A DNA stretch of 64,000 bases from an uncultured Cohaesibacter sp. (GTDB lineage: Bacteria > Pseudomonadota > Alphaproteobacteria > Rhizobiales > Cohaesibacteraceae). How positions within the stretch are numbered: position 1 is the stretch's first letter; every line of letters begins with the position of its first letter. This document shows positions 51,133 through 59,479 of the stretch, piece after piece. Under the pieces are notes generated by a model that saw nothing but the letters and a program-made list of their open reading frames with translations, searched no databases and was not told the DNA's origin. The stretch covers positions 4,585,001 to 4,649,000 of the forward strand of contig NZ_OY761553.1 of the NCBI RefSeq assembly GCF_963664735.1, given 5' to 3'. The position numbers were made by a program, and so were the translations under genes.

Positions 51133-51882
51133 CTATTGATCCTTGTTTCTGGTGACCAACTGCATAAGCGCTTCGGCCATCGCATTTTTTGGTGGCTCTG
51201 ATGGTTGGTCAGAGCGGGCGCTGTTGCTGCCCGTTTGGGGCTTTGGGGCGTCAGATGTCTCTTGCTTCTGTTCTGCGCTTGCCGATTGTTGACGGGATTT
51301 CTTGTGGCCATTGACCGGAGGGGCCAGTCGTTGGTTGAAATCCGTCATGAAGCGTCCCAGGTCATGTTCAATGAGGCTTGGGGCCGTGTAGGCCAGCGCA
51401 TCCAGAATTGGTTCCAGCCATTCCTTGTCCGCTTTTGCAAAATCGCCAAGAACCCATTGGGTTACGCGCTCCCGGCCCGGATGGCCGATGCCGATGCGGA
51501 CCCGATGGAACTCGTTGCCGATATGGGCCCCGGTTGAGCGCAATCCGTTGTGCCCGGCGACGCCTCCGCCCAGCTTTGCTTTGACTTTGCCGGGGTTAAG
51601 GTCCAGCTCGTCATGAAAGACATAGACATCTGCTGGTGCGATCTTATAGAAGCGGCAGGCTTCAGAGATCGAACGGCCAGATTCATTCATGTATGTGGCT
51701 GGTTTGAGCAGCAGGACTTTATTTCGGCCGATTTGGCCTTCGCTGACTTCACCCTGAAATTTGCGGCGCCAAGGGCCGAAATTATGCTGGCGGGCGATTT
51801 CGTCAATTGCCATGAACCCGACGTTATGGCGATTGCCTGCATATTGGGGTCCGGGGTTTCCAAGTCCGACGAGCAGATACAT
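51133..51882 (-). CDS. pth: Peptidyl-tRNA hydrolase with C-terminal extension
   Basis: 249 residues. The N-terminal 190 are a normal Pth: '[20 protein letters not shown]' with the catalytic Asn10 and His20 positions, '[12 protein letters not shown]', '[14 protein letters not shown]' with the catalytic Asp, and '[12 protein letters not shown]'. The last 55 residues are a polar tail (Lys/Gln/Ser/Pro-rich) ending '[17 protein letters not shown]', seen in many Rhizobiales and absent from E. coli. It releases tRNA from prematurely dropped peptidyl-tRNA. Order rplY-pth-ychF is standard. Confidence 0.95.
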   Translation of the reverse strand: MYLLVGLGNPGPQYAGNRHNVGFMAIDEIARQHNFGPWRRKFQGEVSEGQIGRNKVLLLKPATYMNESGRSISEACRFYKIAPADVYVFHDELDLNPGKVKAKLGGGVAGHNGLRSTGAHIGNEFHRVRIGIGHPGRERVTQWVLGDFAKADKEWLEPILDALAYTAPSLIEHDLGRFMTDFNQRLAPPVNGHKKSRQQSASAEQKQETSDAPKPQTGSNSARSDQPSEPPKNAMAEALMQLVTRNKDQ

Positions 51883-51933
51883 GGTTTAATCTCCCGAACC
51901 CTGAATTTGTGCGATTTGCATCAACAGATCTGA

Positions 51934-52551
51934 TTACTCAGCTTCTGCGGCTGCTTCGCCTTCGCCTTCACCTTCAACTGGCTCGTTGAAGCCTGCTGGT
52001 GCTGCGATGGTTGCGATGGTGAAGTCGCGGTCTGTAATGGTTGGATGCACGCCTGCTGGCAGGGTGATTGCCGAAATGTGGATAGAATCGCCGAGATCTG
52101 CTTCTTTCAGATCGAATACGAAGGATTCCGGAATTTCGGTTGCCGGGCATTCGACTTCAACGTCACGACGAACGATGTTCAGTGCGCCACCGCGTTTCAG
52201 ACCTGGGCAAGCTTCTTCATTGATGAACTCAACAGGAACACCAACGGTGATCCGGGTGCTGCGGGAAACGCGCAGGAAGTCAACGTGAATAGGGAAGTCG
52301 CGGACAACGTCGAGCTGGTAGTCGCGAGGGATCACCTGAACTTTTTCACCATCTACGTCAACAGTGACGATGTGGGTCAGAAAACCGCCTTTAAGGATCT
52401 GCAGGTTGGTTTCCTTGAAAGGAATAGCGATGGAGATAGGGTCTTTTTTGTCACCATAGATGACAGCAGGGATCTTGCCTTCACGACGCAATGCACGAGC
52501 GGACCCCTTACCGGCTCGGTCACGACGTTCTGCTTTGAATTCAAATGCCAT
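51934..52551 (-). CDS. rplY: 50S ribosomal protein L25 (CTC-type long form)
   Basis: 205 residues from ATG 52,551 with AGGAG upstream; the in-frame TTG at 52,617 would start within the leader hairpins. The N-terminal L25 domain ('FEFKAERRDRAGKGSARALRREGKIPAVIYG') is followed by the C-terminal TL5/CTC domain ('VPVEFINEEACPGLKRGGALNIVRRDVEVECPATEIPESFVFDL'). It ends in an acidic Glu/Ala tail. It binds 5S rRNA. A promoter and a terminator-like hairpin lie in its leader. Confidence 0.95.
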   Translation of the reverse strand: MAFEFKAERRDRAGKGSARALRREGKIPAVIYGDKKDPISIAIPFKETNLQILKGGFLTHIVTVDVDGEKVQVIPRDYQLDVVRDFPIHVDFLRVSRSTRITVGVPVEFINEEACPGLKRGGALNIVRRDVEVECPATEIPESFVFDLKEADLGDSIHISAITLPAGVHPTITDRDFTIATIAAPAGFNEPVEGEGEGEAAAEAE

Positions 52552-52574
52552 TGGAATTACTCCTGAGAAAATAG

Positions 52575-52597
52575 AAAAAAGGCCGAATTTTCGGCCC
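52575..52597 (-). terminator. Terminator-like hairpin in rplY leader (candidate attenuator)
   Basis: On the minus strand GGGGCCGAA-AATT-CGGCC is followed by TTTTTTC, a good rho-independent terminator. It ends only about 24 bases before the rplY start codon, so there is no room for a promoter between them and rplY transcription must read through it. Confidence 0.7.
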
Positions 52598-52601
52598 CGG
52601 T

Positions 52602-52668
52602 GCTGCAACTCCTCCAAGGGTGTAGAGGCAGCTGGAGGGCTTATAAGACATCACAGGGCTATTGGCAA
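52602..52668 (-). promoter_or_regulatory. rplY promoter and leader stem-loop
   Basis: On the minus strand TTGCCA (52,663-52,668) and TATAAG (52,640-52,645) are exactly 17 bp apart. A transcript starting near 52,633 would begin with a stem-loop (GCTGC 52,628-52,632 with GCAGC 52,602-52,606, plus inner CTC/GAG) and then meet the terminator hairpin. This supports a leader of about 80 nt with attenuation. Confidence 0.65.
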
Positions 52669-52730
52669 GCGGGGATAGGGCAGAAATCCGCGAATTTTGC
52701 GAAGGCGCATCCGAGTTCGCCAATATTACA

Positions 52731-53135
52731 TCATTGGCATTTGGGCCAAGCTTTGCGTACTACGTCAAAAACACTCTCGGCAAAATTTTGATCTCGCTTA
52801 TCGGGATGTTCTTCCAGGTAATTCAGGACCATATCCGTTACTTGCTCATTGGTGACACTGTCTGGCGGACAGAACAGAACCCTTTTTTCCTTCATCTCGT
52901 TGGCAGCTATATCCAATGAGGTTTTATCGCTGTTTTGCTCATAAAGGGTTCTAAGCGCGCCAACATTCAGCCCATGAACGGCGCCGATAATAAGGCCCCG
53001 ACAAGCATCTGCAGATCGGGTGTTTGTCTGGCGGTCTTTGCATATTCCCATCAGGGCATTGCCACTCCAGGCCATTGCAGGAATTGGCGAGGCTAAATAT
53101 AGAATGAGTGCCATTGCTGCGATGGAAATGCGCAT
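52731..53135 (-). CDS. Rap1a/Tai-like secreted protein
   Basis: 134 residues with a Sec signal ending 'AMA-WS'. The mature part has the Rap1a layout: 'SGNALMGICKDR', 'DACRGLIIGAVHGLNVG', 'FCPPDSVTNEQVTDMVLNYLEEHPDKRDQNFAESVFDVVRKAWPKC'. Four cysteines are placed to make disulfides. Rap1a-type proteins are periplasmic immunity proteins against type VI amidase effectors, but many relatives occur without effectors. No effector or secretion gene is nearby, so this is an orphan of uncertain role. Confidence 0.7.
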   Translation of the reverse strand: MRISIAAMALILYLASPIPAMAWSGNALMGICKDRQTNTRSADACRGLIIGAVHGLNVGALRTLYEQNSDKTSLDIAANEMKEKRVLFCPPDSVTNEQVTDMVLNYLEEHPDKRDQNFAESVFDVVRKAWPKCQ

Positions 53136-53292
53136 CGTGTTGCTCTCTTAAGTTGTTTTTTCCGTTTTGTAGTATCACAACAACTGCTCTTCAACAATAA
53201 ACAAGCATTTGAGATGGCCGAAGGTTTTTCAACTCCGGTCTGAGAGGTTTGGCTTGAGTGGTTATTGATGCCTTTCCTAAGAGGGTATGAAA

Positions 53293-53328
53293 AAAGCCCG
53301 CAGCAACTTCAAATGCTACGGGCTTTTG
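53293..53328 (-). terminator. Terminator of prs
   Basis: On the minus strand AAAAGCCCGTAGCA pairs with TGCTGCGGGCTTTT (one mismatch) around TTTGAAGT, followed by a T-run. It lies 50 bp after the prs stop. Confidence 0.8.
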
Positions 53329-53377
53329 TTCGGATGGCAATTCATCGTCTTGCGCAGGAACTCTGCGGGGCAATGAC

Positions 53378-54310
53378 TTAGTCGAACAGGGATGAGACCG
53401 ACTGTTCGTTTGCCGTGCGGGAAATGGCTTCGCCGAGCAGGTTGGCGACGCTCAAAACGCGGATGTTATTGGCGTTCAGAACGGCTTCTGTCGGCTCGAT
53501 GGAATCGGTGATTACCAATTCGCGCAGTTTCGATGAGGTAATACGGGCAACTGCACCGCCAGACAAGACGCCGTGTGTGATGTAGGCCGTAACAGAGGCC
53601 GCGCCTTTGTTGATCAGGGCTTCGGCCGCGTTGCAGAGCGTGCCACCGGAATCGATGATGTCGTCAACCAGCACGCAGTTGCGATTGGAGACGTCACCGA
53701 TGATGTTCATCACTTCGGACTCACCTGCGCGTTCACGTCGTTTGTCAACGATAGACAGTGGAGCGCCGATGCGTTTGGCCAATGCGCGAGCGCGAACAAC
53801 GCCGCCAACATCTGGTGAAACGACCATGACGTCTTCGACTTCATTGCGTTCCAGAATGTCACGCGAGAAAACCGGAGCGGCATAAAGGTTATCGGTCGGA
53901 ATGTCGAAGAAGCCCTGAATCTGGGCTGCGTGAAGGTCGAGCGTCAAAACACGGTCAGCACCAGCGTTGGAAATCAGGTTGGAAACCAGTTTGGCCGAGA
54001 TAGGAGTTCTCGGGCCGGGCTTTCTGTCCTGCCTGGCATAGCCGAAATAGGGAACAACAGCGGTGATGCGGCGTGCTGATGCGCGGCGCAGAGCGTCGAT
54101 GAGGATCAACAGTTCCATCAGGTGGTCGTTGGCAGGATAAGAGGTTGGCTGAACCACGAATACATCCTGTCCACGAACATTCTCGTGAACCTCGATGAAG
54201 ATTTCCTGATCCGCAAATCGTCTTACGGAAACGTCGCTGATTTCTATGCCGAGATAATCGGCAATGCGTTTTGTGAGGGTCGGATTGGAATTGCCGGCGA
54301 GGAGTTTCAT
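53378..54310 (-). CDS. prs: Ribose-phosphate pyrophosphokinase
   Basis: 310 residues. Signatures of class I PRPP synthetase: '[23 protein letters not shown]', '[25 protein letters not shown]', the metal-binding '[22 protein letters not shown]', and the PRPP loop '[21 protein letters not shown]'. It makes PRPP from ribose 5-phosphate and ATP for nucleotide, His and Trp synthesis, and supplies the substrate of apt. Monocistronic with a terminator. Confidence 0.96.
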   Translation of the reverse strand: MKLLAGNSNPTLTKRIADYLGIEISDVSVRRFADQEIFIEVHENVRGQDVFVVQPTSYPANDHLMELLILIDALRRASARRITAVVPYFGYARQDRKPGPRTPISAKLVSNLISNAGADRVLTLDLHAAQIQGFFDIPTDNLYAAPVFSRDILERNEVEDVMVVSPDVGGVVRARALAKRIGAPLSIVDKRRERAGESEVMNIIGDVSNRNCVLVDDIIDSGGTLCNAAEALINKGAASVTAYITHGVLSGGAVARITSSKLRELVITDSIEPTEAVLNANNIRVLSVANLLGEAISRTANEQSVSSLFD

Positions 54311-54638
54311 GAATCTTATGCCCTGTCGCTTCGCAAGATTGGGGGAGCCGTTGGTCGGGGGATGGCTCCTATGAGCCCCTGATTGACAATCGTCCTTTCA
54401 ACATTTGAACTTGCAAAAGTTGGAAAACCGGTTGACTGAAATCTATTGGATTGGTTGTCGCGTTCCATCAAGGATGCGCAATGTTCAAGGGCCTTGTAAC
54501 CAAGGAATACCCGTCTTGTAAAGTTTATGTGACGTTGAGAAGTGCTTTTTTCTCTAAAAAGTACCGCTAAAAATACCACCCGGCCATTTTCTGGTCGAGT
54601 GGGGTATGAAAGTCTTACGCCTTTGTGTCTTCTGCAAC
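54311..54638. other. Upstream region of prs and end of the Amt-MCP gene
   Basis: About 330 bp. The prs promoter must be here. A 6-bp inverted repeat GGAGCC (54,343-54,348)/GGCTCC (54,363-54,368) lies in the expected prs leader. The Amt-MCP terminator occupies the right end. No gene is supported. Confidence 0.5.
54568..54602 (-). terminator. Terminator of the Amt-MCP gene
   Basis: On the minus strand CCACTCGACC pairs with GGCCGGGTGG (one G-U, one mismatch) around AGAAAAT, followed by TATTTTTA. About 35 bp after the stop. Confidence 0.72.
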
Positions 54639-57125
54639 CTAGACCTTGAATTCTGCGACTGACTTGACGAGGCTTTGTGAAACCGTTTTCAGGGATTGTG
54701 CCCGGTCTCTGGTCTGGCTTGCGTTATTCTCGCCGTTTTTCGCCTTCTGATTAAGAATCGAGCTGGTTTCCGAGAGGCCCTTGGACGCTACAGACATATC
54801 TGTAGCTGCGGTCGAGATTTCACTGATACCCGTGGAGAGCCCCGTTATTCTATTCGTCATCTCCTCGGCCATCGAGCTGATGTGCGTCGTGCTTTGAGCA
54901 ATGTTGGAGGTGGACTGGCTCTGTTGGTGGGTGGTTTCGCGGATGGTGTCAACGCCTTCTCGGATTGCTTCGATGATCTTGGAGACCTCGTCAATTCCGG
55001 TTTGGGCGCTGTTTGAGCCATTCTGGATGCGGCTGACCTTGTCTTTGATCTCTTCAACCGCCTTGGAGGTTTGGATGGCAAGTTGTTTGACTTCGCTGGC
55101 GACCACGGCAAATCCCTTGCCGGCTTCTCCTGCACGAGAGGCCTCGATCGTCGCGTTTAAGGCGAGCAGATTGGTCTGGTTGGCCACATTCATGATGAAT
55201 TGAACGACGATGTCTATTTCTTTTGAAGCCGCGACCAATGCTTCCATCGTCTTGTTGGCATTGCTGGAAAGGTCGGCTGCCTTTAGGGAAATCTCGGAAG
55301 CGTTATCGGCGCTGGATGCAATTTCTTCAACGGAATGAGCCAATTGGCCAACCGTGTTGGAGACCTCGCGGATTTCGTTGGACATGTTTCTGGCTGATGA
55401 AACAATCTCTTCGCCATATCGAGCCATTTGTGAGGACGTGCTCTGAGTTGAGCCAATCCGGTTTTCTACGCCGGAAACGACATTGTGCATGCTCGATGAG
55501 TGGCTCGCCAATAACTGCGAGTTATCAGTGAACTCTTGTGAGATTTCAACCAGATTTTGCGAGGTCTCGTCCACTGCCACTGCCTGCTTGGATATTTCCG
55601 AGACGAGGTGATGGACCTTGCTGACAAAAGGGTTGATCACCTGGGCAAGCTCGCCCATTTCATCCCCGGACCCCTCGTCAAAACGGCTGGTCAAATCGCA
55701 TGTGCCTTCGGTCATTTTCATCAGCTGACGTTGCAGTTCTCCTGTGCCAAGAGTTGCACCATGCTCTGAAATGTTAAGGCCTCGCAGTTCGTCTTCAGCG
55801 CTGACACGCAAGCCAACGGTCATGTCGATCAGTTTGAACATGACAAAGGCAGCCGAAAAGGCCCAGACAAAGCAGAGCACGACGCCTTGCCCTTGCACCA
55901 GGAACTGGTCAAGGCGCGATCCTGCAGCCAATTTGCTTTCAATGGCAAAGGGGGCGACGAGCAATGTGCCCAATGCGCCACCAACGCCATGAACTGAAAC
56001 CGCGCCGACAACGTCATCAAGGCCCAATTTGCTGGCGATAAAATCTTCTGCAAGGCAGGCTGCAAGACCTGCGATGATACCAATCATAACCGCGCCATGG
56101 GGATTGACTGCATCACAGCCTGCGGTAATGGCCACCAATGCACCAAGCATGCCGTTGATGGAGCGGCTAGGCTCGAAGACGTCGTCGTGGATCCAGCCAA
56201 ACAGGAAGCCTACCGTGCCTCCAAAGACAGCGGCTAGCAGCGTGTTGGCGATGATGCGGGCGAAATCTGGCGTGCCAGCTGTTGTGGAGCCGCCATTGAA
56301 ACCGATCCAGCCGAACAGCAGGATAATGGCGCCCGCCGATGCCAGCACGATGGAATAGCCCTGAATTTTGTTCGGGGTGCCATCCTTGTTGAAACGTCCG
56401 ATACGCGGGCCAATGATGATGATACCGGCAAGGGCGACCCATGCGCCGACCGAATGGACAACCGATGAGCCGGCAAAGTCGATGAAGCCCTTGTCTGCGA
56501 GCCAGGCTGTGTTATTGCCGTCGAGCAAGTTCCCCCAGGCCCAATGCCCAAAAACCGGATAAATGATCATGGATATGAGAACCGAGCTGGCCAGATAGCC
56601 GGTAAAGGTCATGCGCTCGGCGACGGCGCCCGATACGATGGTGGCAGAGGTGCCGACAAATACGGCCTGAAATACAAAGAATGTGTAGTTCCAGTCCGGA
56701 AAGGAATCCCATGCAAATAGATCAGTTTGCCATCCAATCCAGCCCCCCAGACTGGTTCCGAACATCAGTCCGAAGCCGAGCAGATAGAACAGCGAAACCG
56801 AGATTAGCAGGTCGAGAATGTTCTTCTGGGCAACGTTGATGGAGTTTTTGGAACGGACCATGCCGCCTTCCAGCAGAAGAAAGCCTACTTGCATAAGCAG
56901 TACCAGGGCAGCGGCCGTCATTGTCCAGATGTGGTCGGAGTTGACTTGCTGGGCCTGAATGCCCTGTGCGATCTGGTTTTCCAGCTCCGTAATTCTCGCT
57001 TCTAGAGTCGGATTTGCAAAGGCAGTATTAATTCCGAATAAAGAAATAAGAAAAGCTGAAGCTGCGATAATTACATTCGAATATCTAAACAATATTTGTC
57101 TGAACAAAAATCGCAAGTTCATCAT
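54639..57125 (-). CDS. Ammonium transporter fused to methyl-accepting chemotaxis signalling domain
   Basis: 828 residues in one uninterrupted frame. A signal peptide ends near 'AFA-NP' (38) and is followed by a short periplasmic coiled segment. Residues about 62-440 are a complete Amt channel with 11 spans. Key AmtB residues are all kept: twin His (His224 in 'VVHSVG', His379 in 'VHGVGG'), Asp216, Phe156 and Phe276 gate, Trp197 and Ser280. The Amt tail '[13 protein letters not shown]' (444-456) leads into a HAMP-like '[25 protein letters not shown]'. The chemoreceptor coiled coil follows, with the CheA/CheW tip around 647-680 ([20 protein letters not shown]). There is no C-terminal CheR-docking pentapeptide. 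Probably an ammonium sensor steering flagella. Confidence 0.93.
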   Translation of the reverse strand: MMNLRFLFRQILFRYSNVIIAASAFLISLFGINTAFANPTLEARITELENQIAQGIQAQQVNSDHIWTMTAAALVLLMQVGFLLLEGGMVRSKNSINVAQKNILDLLISVSLFYLLGFGLMFGTSLGGWIGWQTDLFAWDSFPDWNYTFFVFQAVFVGTSATIVSGAVAERMTFTGYLASSVLISMIIYPVFGHWAWGNLLDGNNTAWLADKGFIDFAGSSVVHSVGAWVALAGIIIIGPRIGRFNKDGTPNKIQGYSIVLASAGAIILLFGWIGFNGGSTTAGTPDFARIIANTLLAAVFGGTVGFLFGWIHDDVFEPSRSINGMLGALVAITAGCDAVNPHGAVMIGIIAGLAACLAEDFIASKLGLDDVVGAVSVHGVGGALGTLLVAPFAIESKLAAGSRLDQFLVQGQGVVLCFVWAFSAAFVMFKLIDMTVGLRVSAEDELRGLNISEHGATLGTGELQRQLMKMTEGTCDLTSRFDEGSGDEMGELAQVINPFVSKVHHLVSEISKQAVAVDETSQNLVEISQEFTDNSQLLASHSSSMHNVVSGVENRIGSTQSTSSQMARYGEEIVSSARNMSNEIREVSNTVGQLAHSVEEIASSADNASEISLKAADLSSNANKTMEALVAASKEIDIVVQFIMNVANQTNLLALNATIEASRAGEAGKGFAVVASEVKQLAIQTSKAVEEIKDKVSRIQNGSNSAQTGIDEVSKIIEAIREGVDTIRETTHQQSQSTSNIAQSTTHISSMAEEMTNRITGLSTGISEISTAATDMSVASKGLSETSSILNQKAKNGENNASQTRDRAQSLKTVSQSLVKSVAEFKV

Positions 57126-57130
57126 TTAAG

Positions 57131-57162
57131 TCCCCTAAGAAATGGATATATTTTTTAGGGGA
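57131..57162 (-). promoter_or_regulatory. Hairpin masking the Shine-Dalgarno of the Amt-MCP gene
   Basis: On the minus strand TCCCCTAA (57,155-57,162) pairs perfectly with TTAGGGGA (57,131-57,138) around a 16-base AU-rich loop. The 3' arm contains AGGGGA, the ribosome site, five bases before ATG 57,125. In RNA this hairpin would hide the ribosome site and so set translation, for instance in answer to temperature, a small RNA or a bound protein. Confidence 0.6.
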
Positions 57163-57439
57163 AATGCTAATTATCTGATTTTTATTCGTGGTTAACAAAA
57201 ATGTAAAAGCAATATTGTGTGGCGATATGTCGCGTATTTTTGGTTTTTCTGATTGATTCTATATTTATTGACCTGTTATTTATACGTATATTTTTGAATT
57301 GATTTGATGAGATAGTTGAGAATTTTTTAAAATATGATTTCTTAATCAATTTTATGCGGTAATAAAATGTATATTTATGTTTGAATTTTGAGGTGTTCTT
57401 CTTCTTGCAAGTAAATGTATTGTTGCAGGCAGGCATAAA
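57163..57439. other. AT-rich promoter region of the Amt-MCP gene
   Basis: About 280 bp, the most AT-rich stretch of the window. An 84-codon minus frame (57,182-57,436) is lysine/asparagine/isoleucine-rich only because of base composition and is not taken as a gene. No sigma-54 site with correct GG/GC spacing was found. Confidence 0.5.
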
Positions 57440-58105
57440 CTAAATGCTGGCATGCCAGGTTTTCAGTTTGGCCGCCGTGTCGGCTGCAACTTGATCCAGA
57501 ACCGGTCCGGTTACACTGTCCCAGGGATCGGAAGAGACCATCTTGGTTTTCTGGGTTCCGTTGATCCGGTTGATGCGCTTTCCCTTGGCGTCGAAAATAT
57601 CCCAGACATAAGAAATGACGCAATCAGAGCCTGACTGGCTTGCTGAGAAATAGCCTTTGATACGATGGGTCACTTTTTTGTCGTTACGAGTAACGACTGG
57701 CAAGGCCTGTTGTGCAACGCGCATGCCCAATGCTTGTGAAAGCTCGCGTGCAACACTGGCGGGGGCGCCGACCATCGGCTCAAATGTCAAGACTGCTTTG
57801 GAAACCGGAGCCTGATATTGCGTTGTTTGTGCCGGTTGGGTGGTTTGTACTGCGCCTGCTGCCGGGAAGCTCGATGCCGGTGGCAAATCTGCATTTTGTC
57901 CGATTACGGGCTCGTTCATGTCGCCGGTATCTGGCAATGTGTCGGTATCTTCTGCTGGCGGAAGACTGTCCAAAATGGATGGCGGCGTTCTACCAATCGC
58001 GCCTGGAGGGGTTGGCGCACCTCCACCTGCACATGCGGCCAGGAACATTACCAGTGGTGTCATCGTGGAAAATTTGACAAATACACTCAAGCGCTGACTA
58101 TGCAT
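57440..58105 (-). CDS. Putative lipoprotein of unknown function
   Basis: 221 residues. The signal contains a lipobox-like 'FLAACAGG' with Cys at about residue 25. A Pro/Gln/Thr-rich linker follows (about 30-100, 'TPPGAIGRTPPSI...QTTQPAQTTQYQAP'). The globular domain is 'LTFEPMVGAPASVARELSQALGMRVAQQALPVVTRNDKKVTHRIKGYFSASQSGSDCVISYVWDIFDAKGKRINRINGTQ' and ends '...DQVAADTAAKLKTWHASI'. The domain type is known from Rhizobiales envelope lipoproteins without assigned role. A TTAA-N7-TTAA motif and TATAGA lie upstream. Confidence 0.7.
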   Translation of the reverse strand: MHSQRLSVFVKFSTMTPLVMFLAACAGGGAPTPPGAIGRTPPSILDSLPPAEDTDTLPDTGDMNEPVIGQNADLPPASSFPAAGAVQTTQPAQTTQYQAPVSKAVLTFEPMVGAPASVARELSQALGMRVAQQALPVVTRNDKKVTHRIKGYFSASQSGSDCVISYVWDIFDAKGKRINRINGTQKTKMVSSDPWDSVTGPVLDQVAADTAAKLKTWHASI

Positions 58106-58224
58106 TCTTCTTACTCCGCATTTTCTTTGCTTTTAATGCCGTTCCTTCCGGCCGGGGACGAATAGACGCCAGAACTGCCGTCGCAAAAGCATACGCCAAG
58201 CGAAAGCAGCCAGCTGCATTGCTC

Positions 58225-58260
58225 CTCTATAAAACAGGATTTGTTTTAACTCTTCTTTAA
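58225..58260 (-). promoter_or_regulatory. Possible promoter with CtrA-like half-sites before the lipoprotein gene
   Basis: TTAA (58,246-58,249), seven bases, TTAA (58,257-58,260). On the minus strand it is followed by TATAGA about 14 bases downstream. It lacks the final C of the CtrA consensus, and one such match is expected by chance in a window this size. Confidence 0.25.
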
Positions 58261-58273
58261 GAACAACAAATTC

Positions 58274-59431
58274 TTACCGAACCAATAGCTCAATAGGCAA
58301 TTTGGAAAGAGCTTCCGGCTCGGAATCCGTCGTCAGATAGGTCTGGCCGAGGGTCATGGCGACATTCTGATCGCTGTCCATGATGATCATATGCACGAAA
58401 AGCGTCATATGAGGGCAAATGGCATATTCATTGCCGCGATAAATCAGAGGCCAATCCATCCAGTTGGGAGCAAATCTTGCTCCAACGCTGTAGCCACAGG
58501 CATTGAGCCGATGGGAATGGGCGCCCATTTCGTCAATCACTTTGGCGTGGGTATCGAAAATGTCGCCTATGACATGGCCCGGTCGCATCACTTCTTCAAC
58601 GGCGGACAGGGCCTCCTTGGCGATGTCGAACAATTCGACATGTCGGGGTGTCGGCTGACCGATGACGAGTGTGCGCATGGCTGGGGCATGATAATGGCGG
58701 AAAACACCTGACCATTCCAGTGTCAGCTGATCCTGCGCATCAAGAGTTCGTCTGCCGGTTTTATAGCGGCATAACAACGCAGACTCAGCCGAACCGATTG
58801 TAAAGTGGTTGGCTGGATAATCGCCGCCATTTTCAAGAACCGCCCCCTGCATTGTTGCCAGTATCTTGCCTTCGTCCGCACCAGCCTTGATCAGCGGCAG
58901 CGCCTCACTGAAGGCAAGGTCTGTCAGCTCGGCGGCCTTGCGCACATAGGCGATTTCAGCTCCGGATTTGATGGAGCGGAGAGGCGGGATGATTCTGGAT
59001 GCATCTTCTGTGTCGGCAAAGGATTTAAGCGAGTCATCGAGGGTTTTGGCGTCTTTCCCCGTCAAGCCATGTGCATCATATTCAATACCGATACGGCAGC
59101 CCAGCAGATCCAACTCTTCCAGAAGCCCGCGTAGCTGTACGGCAGGAGAGGCCTTTTTCTTCTTGCGGTCGGCCCAGATGTGAATCTCGTCGATAATAGA
59201 GGTTTGTTCGGCCTGTCTTACATCGGCGGAGCGGGTCAGAAGATCGGTGCTACCATTCTTTCGCAGGACCAGACACTGAAACAGGTTGAAGCCGGTCGTG
59301 TCATAGCCTGTGAGCCAATACATTGTTTCCTGAGCAAAGATCAGCATGGCGTCCAGTTTGCGATCAGCCATTTTCGCCAGAAGAGAGGCCTTGCGGCTTG
59401 CATATTCATCCGTTGAAAAGTGTAGCGCCAT
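58274..59431 (-). CDS. M24-family (pita-bread fold) hydrolase, ectoine hydrolase/creatinase-like
   Basis: 385 residues from ATG 59,431 with AGGAG upstream; a TTG at 59,458 is in frame but lacks support. The N-terminal creatinase-type domain is 'MYWLTGYDTTGFNLFQCLVLRKNG'. The C-terminal catalytic fold has 'NHFTIGSAESALLCRYKTGRRTLDAQDQLTLEWSGVFRHYHAPAMRTLVIG'. Here the first metal-ligand Asp of true aminopeptidases (DxG...D) is replaced (LEWSGVFRHYHAP), as in DoeA and creatinase-like enzymes that do not need metals. It probably hydrolyses a non-peptide C-N bond such as a ring amide or guanidino compound. Confidence 0.8.
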   Translation of the reverse strand: MALHFSTDEYASRKASLLAKMADRKLDAMLIFAQETMYWLTGYDTTGFNLFQCLVLRKNGSTDLLTRSADVRQAEQTSIIDEIHIWADRKKKKASPAVQLRGLLEELDLLGCRIGIEYDAHGLTGKDAKTLDDSLKSFADTEDASRIIPPLRSIKSGAEIAYVRKAAELTDLAFSEALPLIKAGADEGKILATMQGAVLENGGDYPANHFTIGSAESALLCRYKTGRRTLDAQDQLTLEWSGVFRHYHAPAMRTLVIGQPTPRHVELFDIAKEALSAVEEVMRPGHVIGDIFDTHAKVIDEMGAHSHRLNACGYSVGARFAPNWMDWPLIYRGNEYAICPHMTLFVHMIIMDSDQNVAMTLGQTYLTTDSEPEALSKLPIELLVR

Positions 59432-59479
59432 GTGAAGCTCCTTGCTTGGCTGGCTCAAGGTCAGCCCTAATTGAATTGA

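Noticed and set aside
50030-52551. A phage-defence or toxin-antitoxin island near the Rap1a-like gene
   Set aside because: The flanking genes are the standard rplY-pth-ychF and prs housekeeping genes; no nuclease, toxin or effector is present.
57163-57300. Sigma-54 promoter for the Amt-MCP gene
   Set aside because: A TTGC element is present, but the GG at -24 with correct spacing is missing.
57182-57436. 84-codon minus frame upstream of the Amt-MCP gene
   Set aside because: Lys/Asn/Ile/Ser-rich product of very AT-rich DNA without ribosome site; more likely promoter DNA.
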